Assembly: GCA_022036555.1 (NCBI GenBank) | Contig: CM039128.1 | Location: 6,897,405 to 6,961,404, forward strand | Length of the DNA: 64,000 bases | DNA from: Microstegium vimineum | Taxonomy: Eukaryota > Streptophyta > Magnoliopsida > Poales > Poaceae | Direction: 5' to 3' | In this document: in pieces, positions 33,589 to 45,135 of the stretch | Layout of the letters: the number at the start of each line of letters is the position of its first letter | Position numbering within the stretch: position 1 is the stretch's first letter | Position numbers and translations under genes: made by a program | The notes under the pieces: generated by a model | Told to the model about the DNA's origin: nothing | Database searches by the model: none | Seen by the model: only the letters and a program-made list of their open reading frames with translations

Positions 33589-35869
33589 CTAGTACCGTTT
33601 TGATATGCGTGGCATGGAGCACTTCTGTTTTCTGTCATGGTAAATTCTCACAATGACAGCAGCTGTTTCCTCTATAGCTTTTCCAGTGACCCCTGCATGA
33701 AACAGTATGAAAGCATGTTTTTAAACAAAGAAACAACAAACAAAAGGTTTCATGAATACAACTAACTTGACTAACCAATGACTGGCCATGTTGGATTTTG
33801 AGCAAAAATTTGATTTGCATGGATCAGTTCCTGCCTCACATGTTCCATTTCAGCATAATTGCTCTGATACCCATCACCAAAACCTAGAGCTTTGGCCCTA
33901 GTCTTTCTAATTGCTTGAAGAACCACTGGGTTTATTGTCAGTCCAAAAATCTTGTCTTGGCTGATCTCAAAAAGGGTCTTTGGAAGATTCACTCCCATCA
34001 CTATTGGGACATTTGCTACCTTGTATCCCTTCTGAGATAGATATATTGACAATGGTGTCTTCCCTGTACGTGAAATGCCGGCAAGTACAATGTCTGCACG
34101 GTTGAGGTTCTGTGGCTGAGCTCCATCATCTTGTTTGATGGTAAAATCGATAGCATCAATCCGTCGGAAGTAATCCTCTGTTAGCGTACCCTTTCGATTA
34201 GGAGAGCTTCGTGGAATTCCAGATGGAGCAACACCCATATAAGAAGCAATGGCTTCAACAGTAGGCCGAAGAACATCAGTGGATGGAACACCCCAGAAAT
34301 CACAGGCATTCTTAGCCGACTCAGCCATTGAAGGATCAGCAAGGGTATATAGAACCAGTGCCCCTTCCTTTGCTGCTTGCTTTATTATCTCAAGAAGCCG
34401 ATCCATGTTGTCAATCTACAGAACATTATCAGAAGCTATTACTTACAAAAGATGGAGCCGGCCTATTACCAAAAACTGATGTGCAGCTAATATTTTTCAA
34501 GCAAATGCAGGTATAAAGTCAGGATTTTCATGAGGGAAGAATATGACAGACATCTGCTTTTTCTCGAACAATATGATCAACACAAACAGGCAAGAAAAAA
34601 TAAAACTAGTCATGGAAATAAATAACATATACGTCGATAACTAGTATCCCACCTGCCTGATATATAGTTGCCTCTGCACAAACAATTATTAATGTGGTGT
34701 ACAAGACCGAGACAAAATTTAAACCAACAAAATTAATAGATATGCATGAAGCAACCTTGCAGTTATGAATTTGCACAAAACTTCTGCCTCTACCGTCTAC
34801 CCCAGTACATGATCCATATATGCATACCCTTGGAGATTGTGATTTTATCTTCAATACAAAATTTCTGTATTACAAATAGTATTACAAATAAAATTATCAT
34901 TCAAATTGAGAATTTATAGCAGGACACAGTAATTGATCTGTACTATAACCAGCCTGAAAATAGATCATACTTTGTGAAAATATCACTACAGAGCAGGGTG
35001 CCATTGACCACTGTATTGTATTCCCAGGGTGTTAAATTCCATCCGTAAATTAAACTATCAGCCATTGATTTGTCCACCAAGATCTAGCTCTTCCTCAGTT
35101 TCATTTCTCCAAATTAAGATTTCACATTCAATTATCCAGTTTCACTTGTGGCATCATGCTACGGTCCAAAAATTGCAGGGCTCCTAATTGGCTAATTCGA
35201 TATATAGCCATATAGGTAGCTGACAAAACAGGACATCTTCCATGATAACTACTCACTCTGTCAACAGTTAGCAAACCATGAACGTACTTCCAGCAAAAAA
35301 AAAAAAGTATATATATGAAGGCATGGCGAGATATTCACCATGGAGATGAGGTGGGTGTTGACAGCGCAGCCGCGGTCGACGAAGCAGTGCTCAAACTGTC
35401 CGAGCGCGGCGCTCACCGCGTGCTCCGCGGTCCACCCGGTCCCGTCCGACACTATGTAGATGGCCTTCCCAGCCGCGGCGTCTCTCTCGGCCACGCAGAC
35501 GTCGTCGTCGCCGCCATCCTCCACCGCCACCGCAGCGTCGTCCTCAGGCCGCGGCGGCGACTTGGTCATCGGCAGCACCGACGTGGAGGCCGAGGAGAGC
35601 TTCGCGCGGTCCGACCCCAGCCGGCGGCCCGAACGCAGCGCCCGCGACCGGGACCACCGGCTGAGCTGCGGGCTCGCGCGCAGCACGTGGGAGTGGGACG
35701 ACGCCGCCGCCTCAGCCGGGCGTGGTGGTGGCGGCGCGCCGTCAGAGTCTGGCTGGCCTGGGCTCTCGATGGCTGGTGGGGAGTCAGGGGCGCAGGACGA
35801 AGGGACGAGGCGGCGACCGGTCCCGGTGGGGGACGGCGGCGCCACGAGCGGCTTGGCGCTCCCAATCAT
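33589..35869 (-). CDS. PDRP1: Pyruvate,phosphate dikinase regulatory protein, three exons
   Basis: Exons on the minus strand: 35869-35339, 34415-33776 and 33692-33589. Introns are 35338-34416 (GTGAAT...TGTAG) and 33775-33693 (GTTAGT...GCAG). The joined frame is 424 residues, close to the length known for maize PDRP1. Residues 1 to about 100 are Ser/Pro/Arg-rich, as expected of a chloroplast transit peptide. The DUF299 (PPPase/kinase) fold starts at IYIVSDGTGWTAEH (137-150). The P-loop-like GISRTGKT is at about 290-297. The enzyme phosphorylates PPDK on threonine with ADP in the dark and removes the phosphate with Pi in the light, in the stroma. No break is seen, so it should be functional. 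The Stowaway element at 36018-36248 lies in its promoter. Confidence 0.95.
34416..35338 (-). other. PDRP1: PDRP1 intron 1
   Basis: 923 bases between GT (35338) and AG (34416) on the minus strand. It falls between complete codons (phase 0). AT-rich, without a clear nested element. Confidence 0.85.
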
Positions 35870-36017
35870 TGAGCTAAGCTGAAGGCGGCGGCGAGTCCAG
35901 CGGTGACGAGATGGAGACGATGCCTTTCACTGTGCGGCCGCGTGGGTGGAGCGGACGACGACGGATGGCAGTGGTTACGTGTCTTTGCCTTTTTTTTAGT
36001 GCTTTCCTAGTACAGTA

Positions 36018-36248
36018 CTCCCACGTACCTATGTGTCGGGTAGTACCTTGTAAATTTATTATAATTGATTATAAGTAAAAAATAACAATATTTATATGGT
36101 AAATAAATATCATTAGAATAATTACAAAATATATTTTTATAATAAATTGATTTAGATTCATAAATATGAATATTATTAAATGTGAACTGTTTTTTTTTCA
36201 GCACACAATCTATAGTTATAGTTGCATGTTTTTCGAGGGCCGAGGGAG
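36018..36248. mobile_element. PDRP1: Stowaway-type MITE in the PDRP1 upstream region
   Basis: TA-CTCCCACGTACC at the left and CCGAGGGAG-TA at the right give inverted ends and TA targets (36016-36017 and 36249-36250). It is about 150 bp upstream of the PDRP1 start codon side, close enough to affect the promoter. Confidence 0.75.
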
Positions 36249-36250
36249 TA

Positions 36251-36918
36251 CCATCCAAAGTATGGGACTTATGATGTATTAAAAAACACAAAAAAGAGGA
36301 TAATATGTATTGCGATATTAATTAAGCAATCTTGAATTGTACCACTATCTCCCATGTTCATGCTATGTTTAATTATACTAGCACAGTGCACGCGTTTCAC
36401 TACATGCGCCTATGGTATGTGAAAAAAAATGAGAAAAAGGTAGCACAATACAAATACAGATGCAAAGGAAAAGATGAGTGAAAAAATGAAAAAAATGGAA
36501 ATTAGAAACAGAAATTTTAAAAAACTTGAATTTTGAAAATAAAAAACATTTAGAAAAAAAGCACGCTAGCAACAATGCTGGCTAGAAAAAGAAAATCGAA
36601 AATAGATATAAAAAATTGATCTAATAAAAAATCACGTTAACTACTACTCTACAATATAATATCCAAAAGATATAAGAGCCAATATTTCATTCCTTGTTGA
36701 AAGAATAAATCTATTTTTTTAAAAAAAAACTAAAATAAGAAAAAAGCGCGTTAGCTATAATGCTAGTGGAAAACAAAAGAAAAAAATATAAGTAAATTTT
36801 TTTAAAAAAGATAAAATAAAATAAAAAATAAAAAGTCACGTCAACAGGATAGGTTTGCGAAAATGGTCTTCCCGAATGGAAGATTACACTCTGATCTTAA
36901 CTTTTTTAAAAAGAACTA
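36251..36918. other. A/T-rich low-complexity stretch
   Basis: Many A runs and AAAAAATG-like words, no gene or bounded element. The motif 'GTTAGCTATAATGCTAG' recurs in diverged form, suggesting an old duplication. Confidence 0.45.
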
Positions 36919-37178
36919 CTCGCTCAATCCCAAATTATAAGTCATTCCAAGAATCTTAGAGAGTCAAAGCATCTCAAGTTTGACCAAGAATTATAGACAA
37001 AATTATAAAGATTTATAACATTAAATAGGTATACTATGAAAATATAATTGATAACGAATCTAATGATACTTATTTATCATCATAAATATTATTATATTGT
37101 TATATAAGTTTGATCAAACTTGAGAAACTTTGACTCTCCAAAATTCTTAAAATGACTTACAATTTGAGATGGAGGGAG
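36919..37178. mobile_element. Stowaway-type MITE
   Basis: TA-CTCGCTCAATCCCAAATT and AATTTGAGATGGAGGGAG-TA, with inner blocks AAGAATCTTAGAGAGTCAAA and TTTGACTCTCCAAAATTCTT pairing. One of the best-kept Stowaway copies in the window. Confidence 0.88.
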
Positions 37179-37180
37179 TA

Positions 37181-38894
37181 TCAAATATCGACCGAAGGGA
37201 GTGACGGCGGGTAGAATCACAATAGTACGATCCATAGAGTCAACTACCGTAGTCGTTAGAGTATCCGGAAGGCTGAGGAATCAACATTTAATTTCACATT
37301 GAAAAATTTTCGTATAGAATACACGCTCCGCTGTTATGTCAACGTTACGTAAAATAAAAATAAGAAAAGAAAAATTAGAAAGAAAAAGGAAATAAATAAA
37401 TAATTTAAAATTTAAAGATAGAAGACTAAAAAAATAATTAAAAATTAGAAATAAAAATAAAAATAATACACGATGTAAAAGAAAAGCAAAAGAAAAAATA
37501 AAGAGGAAAAGAAAAAATATAATAAATAAAAAATTTAAATTTTAAATTGGAAGAATAAAATAAATAATAAAAATAATAAAAATGAAAAAAGAGAAATAAA
37601 ATAAAATAGTCACTTCAGCTACCGTGGCTGAGGTGCTCACATGCCTCCAATATATTCACAGTTAAACCATTAAAGAACTACTATCTTATTAGGATGTGCT
37701 ACAGCTATTTATTCCAAAGAAAGAAACAAATTAAAGAAGAATTGAAGAAACAACATCATACATATCCTCTATTATTAGTTCTATTTATTTATTTATTTTC
37801 TTAATTGGTTGACACCTCATAAAAGGTACTACCCCTGTTCTGTCTTTGATGGAGCGCTATCACTTAAACTACAAGACTCCCTAGTCTGGCTGAGAAGGAT
37901 TTCTTTTTTGAAAAAGAAAATATACTTTTAGTTGAGAATGACATAGGAGTATGGCATGAGAGAGCGAGCACGGGGAGACGATAGGAGAAACTCGCAGACG
38001 TTCTCTTTCACGACATCTTTTTAGGGCAATAAATCTAAGCACTTGAGTTGGATTCCCACCCACCACGGTGCAAGAGGAGCAGGGACACGCTGCAGGGATG
38101 CAAGGTCCACCAGTCAGCTGTGCTGCCGGCTACCCGCCACGCTCCAAAGCCGTCTCGTCATGCACTTGGGCACACAATTCAAGCAAACTTCCCACTCAAT
38201 TCAAGGTCTGTCTCAGTCATAGGAGTATCTTTTTCCATAATTATTCCTGGAAAAGTTCCTTCATTCCCACTTTCTCAGCCACACAAGAGAGCCAGAGTAA
38301 CAAGAGCATCCTTGAGAAATACCCAATAAACCTTCTTATCCTTGTCTCTTAGAAGAATAGAAAAAAATACATCTTCAATAACTCTCAATCTATGTTGCCA
38401 ATGTCTTAGCACTTCAAAAAAAATATATCCTTCTCTCACAATCTAAAGGTGGAAGAGATAAAGAGTAGGAAAAAAATATATAAAAATGGTTAGAATAATT
38501 TAGAAGTAATATAGGATTTCTAATATAAAATTGTTTTCTATATTTCTTAATTGAATTATTAGAAATTGTTAGAGTTAGTTTTATTTATTCTTCCCAATAC
38601 CTTTTTGGAATTGAAAAACATCATGTTTTTTTTAAAAAAAGATGCTATAAATCCACAATCCAGCTCAAGATTCCCTCGTTGAAATATTTGACACAAGAAG
38701 TCTTTCGGAACAACAGCACAAAAAAAAAGAGTAACCACAAGGCGACCAACTTGGCTCATGACAAATATTTGACAATTATGAACTACTTTATTTATAAATT
38801 ATAAAATTCAATATTTTTATGTTTATTTGACATGATCTTACTTTTGTCTCTGCGATCAACAAGTGCTCTGGTTAGTGACACCTGTCTAGTAGCA
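37181..38894. other. AT-rich intergenic stretch
   Basis: 37320-37620 is low-complexity AAAATAAA sequence. 38040-38340 is more balanced, but its frames show no known domain. No gene supported. Confidence 0.5.
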
Positions 38895-39138
38895 CTAGTA
38901 TCATAGGATATCATTTTCGACCATGTTTAGTAGGCCTATCTCTGGCTCTGGCTTCGTACAGAAAATCTAGCTTCTTTATGCTCTTGGGTAAGCAAGGTTT
39001 TGAGATTTATTAGAAACTAGTATCATAGGATATCATTTTCGGCCATGTTTAGTAGGCCTATCTCTAACTCTGGCTTCGTACAGAAAATCTGGCTTCTTTA
39101 TGCTCTTGGGTAAGCAAGGTTTTGAGATCTATTAGAAA
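38895..39138. repeat. Tandem duplication, 2 x 122 bp
   Basis: Copy 1 is 38895-39016 and copy 2 is 39017-39138, both starting CTAGTATCATAGGATATC and ending ATTAGAAA. They differ at about five bases. Non-coding. Confidence 0.93.
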
Positions 39139-39800
39139 TTGTGTCATATGTTTAATTTTATTTTAAGATTGGACTCCATTGCATGACAAACACTACTCCC
39201 TCTATCCCAACAAAAGAGTCTTTAGGACTCGTGCGATTAGACTTTTTAAAATCTAACTAGCAGGTGTGTGTTGCTATGGGAGCATCAAAAAATTTAACGC
39301 AAAACATCTAAAACCTACAACAATGAAGACTCAACATTTTCAAATCAAAATATCTAAAACCTACAACAATGAATAATCTCCAATCATGAACCTTGTTTAA
39401 AAAGTTAAATGCACAATAGGCCCATTACCTTTTGATGGTGTGCCATCTAGGTTCATCAACTTTAAATTTAGGTCCATCAACTGCTTTAAAAATAATTTAA
39501 AAAATATTATTTTTCAAATGACCTAGGGAGAGACAACCTAAAATCAAGTTGGTAAGACTCAAAAATATGTATAGTTTATTATCTTTTTATTTGAAATTAT
39601 TTAGTACATAAAAATTCTGTTTTACTCTTTTTATTATGAAATTCAAGTTTTGTCTTCTTTTAATGATCTTAGATAGAGAAAAGAACCGAAGTTGTGGTAT
39701 TTAGAAGGTTCCATCTATATGGACTATATAGATACCATGGACTTCTCCACAATACAAGGAAAAAGCAAAACATGCAAAATTGTCCCATACTAAGGGGTTC
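39139..39800. other. Intergenic stretch
   Basis: A possible Stowaway left end (TACTCCCTCTATCCCAAC at 39193) has no partner. No gene. Confidence 0.4.
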
Positions 39801-40590
39801 CCAAACTAGGCAAAGTGACGGAACATGCCAGAGGGGCTGAGAGGTAGCCGCCGCCCTTCGTCCTCCTCCGTCCACTGCCGTTGGTTCCCCTCTCTTTCCC
39901 TCCGACATCTCGTCGGGGGCTGAAGGGAGTGAGGATTCATTGTTTTTAATACGTTTCTCCAGCAAATCGAGTCCTTAGGGTTAGGATTTCTCCATGTCAA
40001 AGTTTTTGGTATTGGAGTTTTATCTTCTCCTCCTCCTCTGCGACAATGGTGAAGGAGAATGGTGGAATCGTGTTCTCCATGGCGGCTCCATTGAAGATGA
40101 GGACGATAACTTCGGCATCATCATCTTCATCGACATGATGACATGGAGATTTTTGTTTCCGGACAGCGACATCAAAGCGAAGATGATGACACCGTCATGG
40201 AATAATTTTCTCCAGTCTTTTCTCTGTTTTGTTGTGGTTAGATCTGGCCACAATAAAAGACTAGGGAGAATAATTTTCAGATCAGTCTTCCTTATTCTTC
40301 GGTGGCAGAAAAAAGAAGAAGCAAGACACCGGAGACCAGAAAAAGATGCTCAATTCCTCCTACAGGAACGTCGACCGTTGTTTGTTGGGCAATTCTTCTC
40401 AGACCATTTCTCAAGTGTTTGCCTATGCGGTCATCTACACTGCAAAGCGATTAACATGTTAAGTTTTGAGTTGTGTTATTCACAACGTGGGTACTATTTT
40501 ATAATACAAAGTTTTTGTAACGTATTGATATATTCAAGTTTCATATAATATAATTCTTCTTTCGTAGAAAAAAAAGATAAAAAAAGACTT
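39801..40590 (+). mobile_element. Retroposon-like unit with A-rich tail (unclassified)
   Basis: A gene-like stretch with balanced base use ends in TATAATTCTTCTTTCGTAG followed by an A-rich tail (40567-40588), as in retroposed sequences. A frame from 39994 to 40548 has no motif I recognise and is probably not a protein. Could be a LINE 3' end or a processed transcript. The left border is a guess. Confidence 0.3.
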
Positions 40591-40987
40591 CTCCACATGG
40601 CAAGAACAAATAATTGAAGTTTTACAAGGAAATGGGTCCATCCTAACTTGAACCCGTTCATTACCTCCATTTTCATTGAGGTGTGAACAAGAAAACCAAA
40701 ATGGCATTATAGTAACTGCCAAATCCATTTTCTACCCTACGAAAAAGGGAGCTCATTCGGACAAGAGACAAAACTTTCTACCCTGTTATCGGTCACGGAT
40801 TTTGCAGCTCGGTCGCCACTGCTTCGCTCACTGCTGGTGCTGGTGCTGGTGGGCCATCACCAAAGGCTTCGCGGACGCTGGGCTGCCATAAAATATATAT
40901 GGTTCGAGCATCTCAGCAGATTACTCATCTTCCATCCCTTAAAATGACATATAGGCAGTGGCGAAGTCAATATAGGGGGGCGGGGTT

Positions 40988-42190
40988 AGATTTTTTTCTT
41001 TTTTGAAAATAACGGCAGGAGCTCTGTCCTTCAATTAAGATGGAGAAAAGAGAGTTTTTATGTACAAAGAAATTAGCCCTCTTGGGCAAACAAAACACAG
41101 TCAAGGGCTCAAGGCCTCAATCTCAACAAGTGAGCTTTAACCCCTCCTTAAGCTGGCTCTCTTTCTTTGCACAATATCCCCCTTTACTATGGAGGTCACC
41201 TGTATTGGTGTCTCTGAATTGTTGTTGAATATTCACCTATTTATTTCCTTCCAAATGTTCCATATTGTGTAGATCACCACTCCATTGAACTGCCTTTTCA
41301 TAGGTTTTGTGACTTTTTGGGCAGCCTTGTCCCACCAATCATCTATGCGCATTGGTTCTGGTTGTGTATTGGCGATCTAGGTGTCGAAATCTTCCCATAG
41401 CAGTACCTGGTTCCACACCGCCTTAGCGAAAGGGCATAGGAGGGCCAAATGCAAAACGGTTTCCAAAGGACCGTTACACAGGACACAATGTTTCGGGTGT
41501 GGCCATCCTCTTTTTTGCAAATTGTCTGCTGTTAGTATTTTATCTTGAACCATAATCCAAGCAAAAACTTTGTATTTGTTTTCTACTTGCACTTTCCAGA
41601 TTTGACAATACTGGAATCTTGTATAGGAGGCACTGAACTGGATTCGATATGCTGACTGGGTGGAGTAGCAACCATTGGTCGTCCATTTCCAAACTATGGT
41701 GTCATGAACGCCTGGGGTTAGCTGGACATGTTGGATTCTAATCCAAAGGGTGACAAACTCCTCAATGTGAGTAGCAGTGGTGATCTTGCCCCTGAGAGAG
41801 CATATCCATGTCTCATTATGTAGCTCTTGCTGGACCATCCTATTTTTCCTTCTTACTAGTTGGAAGAGGTGGGGTGCTATATTTCTGGGCGCTTCTCCCT
41901 CAAGCCAACTGTTGTGCCAAAAACGGGTTTTTTTGGCCATCTCCAACCGTGACTATGGTTGATGCATTGAAGAGCAGTCTATCGACAATATTGCAAGGAA
42001 GGTCGGACCCAACCCATCTCCAAATTTCTCCAGGTCTAGCAACCCTAGGCCTCCAATCTCTTTTGGTCTAGTGACTGTGGGCCAATTAACTAGACAGTGG
42101 CGTCCATTTGCATTTTCGTCACCTTTCCAGAAGAATGATCGACTAATTTTGTCTATCTTTTTTTTTGGCCAAGCTGCCAAAGGGAAAATG
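40988..42190 (-). pseudogene. 5'-truncated LINE fragment
   Basis: On the minus strand, 42201-41953 encodes an RT C-terminal piece (KISRSFFWKGDEN, GGLGLLDL). 41946-41377 encodes the linker and zf-RVT domain (KVQVENKYKVFAW ... CVLCNGPLETVLHL). The frame changes between the two. The T-rich tract at 40991-41006 would be the poly(A) tail of this minus-strand LINE. Most of ORF2 and all of the endonuclease are missing, so it is dead. Confidence 0.8.
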
Positions 42191-42286
42191 TATGTTAACA
42201 CTAATAGTGTTCATCTAATTAAGTATTTGATAGGGAATCAGTAGGCTGTTGGGGGAGGCCAGGCCCCCCTCATCTCCCTCATGGTG

Positions 42287-42700
42287 TGATAACATGGTTG
42301 CTAAATACCTATCTGTTAATCCAGTGTTTCATGCTCGCACCAAACACATTGAGATTGATTATCATTTTGTAAGAAAATAAGTTGCACATAAGCTTCTAGA
42401 TATTTGTTTTTTCATTCAGAACATCAGGTGGTTGATGGCTTCACAAAGGCGCTTCCCGAGCAATGGCTGTTCACATTACGAAGTACGTAATATCAACTTG
42501 ACAGAAAGTAGTGATTAACAGAGGGTGTTAAGATATCAGTGATTGGCGTGATTGCTTGTTCCCTATATGAGTGATTGATTGTTTTTTTTTGACAATATGA
42601 GTGATTGATTATTGTATCTCTAGATTAGAAACGTTAGCAGAAATTGCTTTATTTCCTTTCTCTGTAATCTTGTAATGCAAACTACACTTGTACAAGCCAC
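42287..42700 (+). pseudogene. Copia RNase H remnant and LTR piece
   Basis: The translation near 42335-42380 (ARTKHIEIDYHFV) and the decayed (V)DGFTKALPEQW near 42435-42470 are the end of a Copia RNase H domain. Stops and shifts interrupt it. The following AT-rich stretch ending near TTGTACAAGCCA looks like part of an LTR. It lies just downstream of the carboxypeptidase-like gene remnant. Confidence 0.6.
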
Positions 42701-42855
42701 CCGCAGGGGCTGTTCCTGGCTATGTAGCACGGAACCATGATGCATGATCCCTAGCAGGCATCACGTTAACTCCAATTTCACATCCATCGAAGTTTACCCT
42801 ATGTCATCTTCTCTGAAGTCTTGCTGTATCATCCCAACGCACCATCCATCAACGT

Positions 42856-42951
42856 TCAACGGTGTGTGGGAAGCTGCTCACCTCGGAGGAATGTGTTGAT
42901 CAGTGTCAGCCCTTCAGCAGGCTTGTTAAGGGGCACCAGGTGACCTACACC
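42856..42951 (-). pseudogene. Serine carboxypeptidase-like gene, end of last exon
   Basis: The minus strand reads GVGHLVPLNKPAEG and ends GEQLPTHR and a TGA at 42858-42856. This is the C-terminal signature of S10 serine carboxypeptidase-like proteins, including the catalytic His of the GxGHxVP motif. The exon stops abruptly at 42951, where the CACTA begins. It continues in the same frame at 50573 on the far side. The enzyme family hydrolyses C-terminal residues or, in acyltransferase members, moves acyl groups. Confidence 0.85.
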
Positions 42952-43734
42952 CACTACTACAGAACATACCTTTCGGCGATTTCCAAAATCGGCTTTACCT
43001 CCAGTGGAAATTACGCCTGGGGCTAAAGGGACATTTAGTCCCGGTTAGTAACACCAACCGGGACTAAAAGTCCCCTCCCAACGGCACACTGGCCAGACAT
43101 TGTCAGGGGGACTTTTAACCCCGGTTGGTGTTACCAACCCGGTTGGGGTATTACCAACCGGGGTTAAACCTTTAACTCCGGTTTAAGACACAAACCGAAG
43201 TTAATTTTGGACCTTTAGTCCCGGCTGGTTCTATGTACCGAGACTAAAGGTCCCCCCTATATTGAACTCTCTTCTTCCCCTGCCCGAACCCAAGAGCTCA
43301 TTTCTTCCTCACTGTTTAATTTCTTGCTCTTGTTCTTGGTGTGTTCTTCATTGTTCTTCATCTCCTCTTCGGTCATTGCTTCATTTGATCACTTCTACGC
43401 CTCCATCGACTCGTTGAAAGGTTACTATCTTCAACCTCTCATGTTTTAGCGGCAACATATATATTGTTTCTTGTTCATTTCTAGGGTATTATATGTTCCA
43501 CATTTCAAGATTAATTTAGCTTAGTTTGAGAAATATATATTCTTATTAAGATTTTATATATATGCCACATGAGCTTGAAATAATTATATATTTAGATGAA
43601 GAAGGTAGCTACCTAGAATACTTTAGTTGTCTACATGACACATTTGATGATTTTAGAGAAATGTAAATTTTAGTTGTTTTATTTTCTTTGTTTAGAATAT
43701 AAGGAATTTATAATATCTAGTTTGAAAAATGAGT

Positions 43735-43949
43735 ATATAGATGACAACCGCTTCGGGACACTCGGCTTCTGATCGGGTTCCAAAGCGACTAAGGTCAGAC
43801 CTCCCTCTCATTACCTGTGGCAAGTGTATGCAAAAGACTGTGAAAGAGTACCTGAAAGATCTCTATTGTTTTGGGTAATTGATGAAACCTAAGTACTAAC
43901 CTGAAAGATCTCTATTGTTTTGGGTAATTGATGAAACCTAAGTACTAAC
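43735..43949 (+). pseudogene. CACTA-internal coding scrap and 49 bp tandem duplication
   Basis: An ATG at 43741 opens a short frame with LPLITCGKC, a Cys pair like the start of a zinc-binding domain. It is lost within 100 bases. Directly after it a 49 bp unit is present twice without a difference (43852-43900 and 43901-43949). Confidence 0.45.
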
Positions 43950-43954
43950 CTATC

Positions 43955-44640
43955 TCACAAAACTCGTTTTGTGAAGAACACCGGTAGCTATTGCAAGAGT
44001 TGCAAGCAAGTTGGTCACAATGAGCAAGCATGCAAGAACAAGAAGGCCAAACAAGATGTATCCTCCATGAGAGTTGATTCATTCTATGTACTTTCCAAGG
44101 GTACTAATGGTGTACATGCCAAGTTTGTTGGTGCACCATGGATGGCTTCCAAGAAGTCCATTTGGGTACCAAAATCTTTAGTAACTAACCTTGGAGGACC
44201 CAAGCAAGTTTGGGTACCTAAAAAGAATTGATCTCTCTTGTAGGTCAATTACAAAGCCGGAGGGAGGCATTGGGTGTTTGATAGTGGGTGCACTCAACAC
44301 ATGACCGGCGATGGAAGGATGTTCAACTCAATCAACCAAGATAACACTCAAGGATTTGATAGTATCACATTTGGTGACAATGACAAAGGCAAGGTGAAAG
44401 GGCTTGGGAAGATTGCTATCTCCAATGATCTAAGCATTAGCAATGTGCTTCTAGTGTAAAGACTTGAGTTCAATCTATTGTCGGTTGCCCAATTGTGTGA
44501 TCTCGGTTTCAATCTATTGTCGGTTGCCCAAATGGGTTTTCAAGAACAAGCAAGATCAAGATGGAATAGTTGCCCAAATGAGTTATAAAACCTTTGTATT
44601 CAAAAGTTTTTTCATATATAGGGTCATTTAGTGTCTCATT
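43955..44640 (+). pseudogene. Sirevirus-like gag/protease fragment inside the CACTA
   Basis: 43971-44231 encodes the end of a Copia gag with the zinc knuckle CKSCKQVGHNEQAC and the closing GGPKQVWVPKK motif. After TGA and TAG codons in the same frame, it goes on with FDSGCTQHMTG, the protease active site, to TAA near 44458. The rest of pol is absent. The segment is homologous to 8980-9480 of the full Sirevirus but clearly diverged. Whether it is a captured piece or an insertion remnant is open. Confidence 0.8.
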
Positions 44641-44999
44641 AACAATTTTCTATTTAAGGGTACACTTAAAGGTCGCATAATTGGACAATGAACGGTGAAA
44701 CACAAATAGTTTAACCTTTGTAACCAAGCATTTTATTTTTTTTAATTGAACAATATACTTTTGCATTAACTAAATTCTAATGGTTAGTTACATTTATATT
44801 TGATATTATAAAAAAATAAAAGATTTTATGTTATATATTTTTCTAGTGTATAATAAAGCAAAAAGAAATTTAATGGTTATTTTTTAAAAAAAATTTGGTG
44901 GCATGTAGATCTTCATTAGCCTCCTGGAAAAGGAAATTTCGTTTGGCGCCTAAACAGGCCTTTAGCCCCTGGAAATTTCGTTTGACACCTAAACAAGCC

Positions 45000-45135
45000 T
45001 TTACCAACCGGGGCTAAAGGTGCCACCCTTTAGCCTCGGTTGGTATTACCAACCGGGGCTAAAGGTGGTCTTCGTATATAAGTCGCGACCGATCTCCTGT
45101 CTTCCTCCTCCCCTCTGTCTTAGATCTCGCGCGCG
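45000..45135 (+). repeat. Second CACTA 5' subterminal block with promoter
   Basis: ACCAACCGGGGCTAAAGGTG and its inverted copies (45004-45065) repeat the subterminal motif. They are followed by TATATAAG (45075-45082) and a pyrimidine-rich leader. No CACTA terminus is found to its left, so it is either a truncated nested element or the displaced promoter of the outer one. Confidence 0.55.

Noticed and set aside
35566..35865. Minus- and plus-strand frames overlapping PDRP1 exon 1
   Set aside because: They are GC-rich shadows of the transit-peptide exon. The PDRP1 frame alone splices into conserved domains.
39994..40548. Frame of 184 codons
   Set aside because: No recognisable domain, and it lies in a retroposon-like unit with an A-rich tail.
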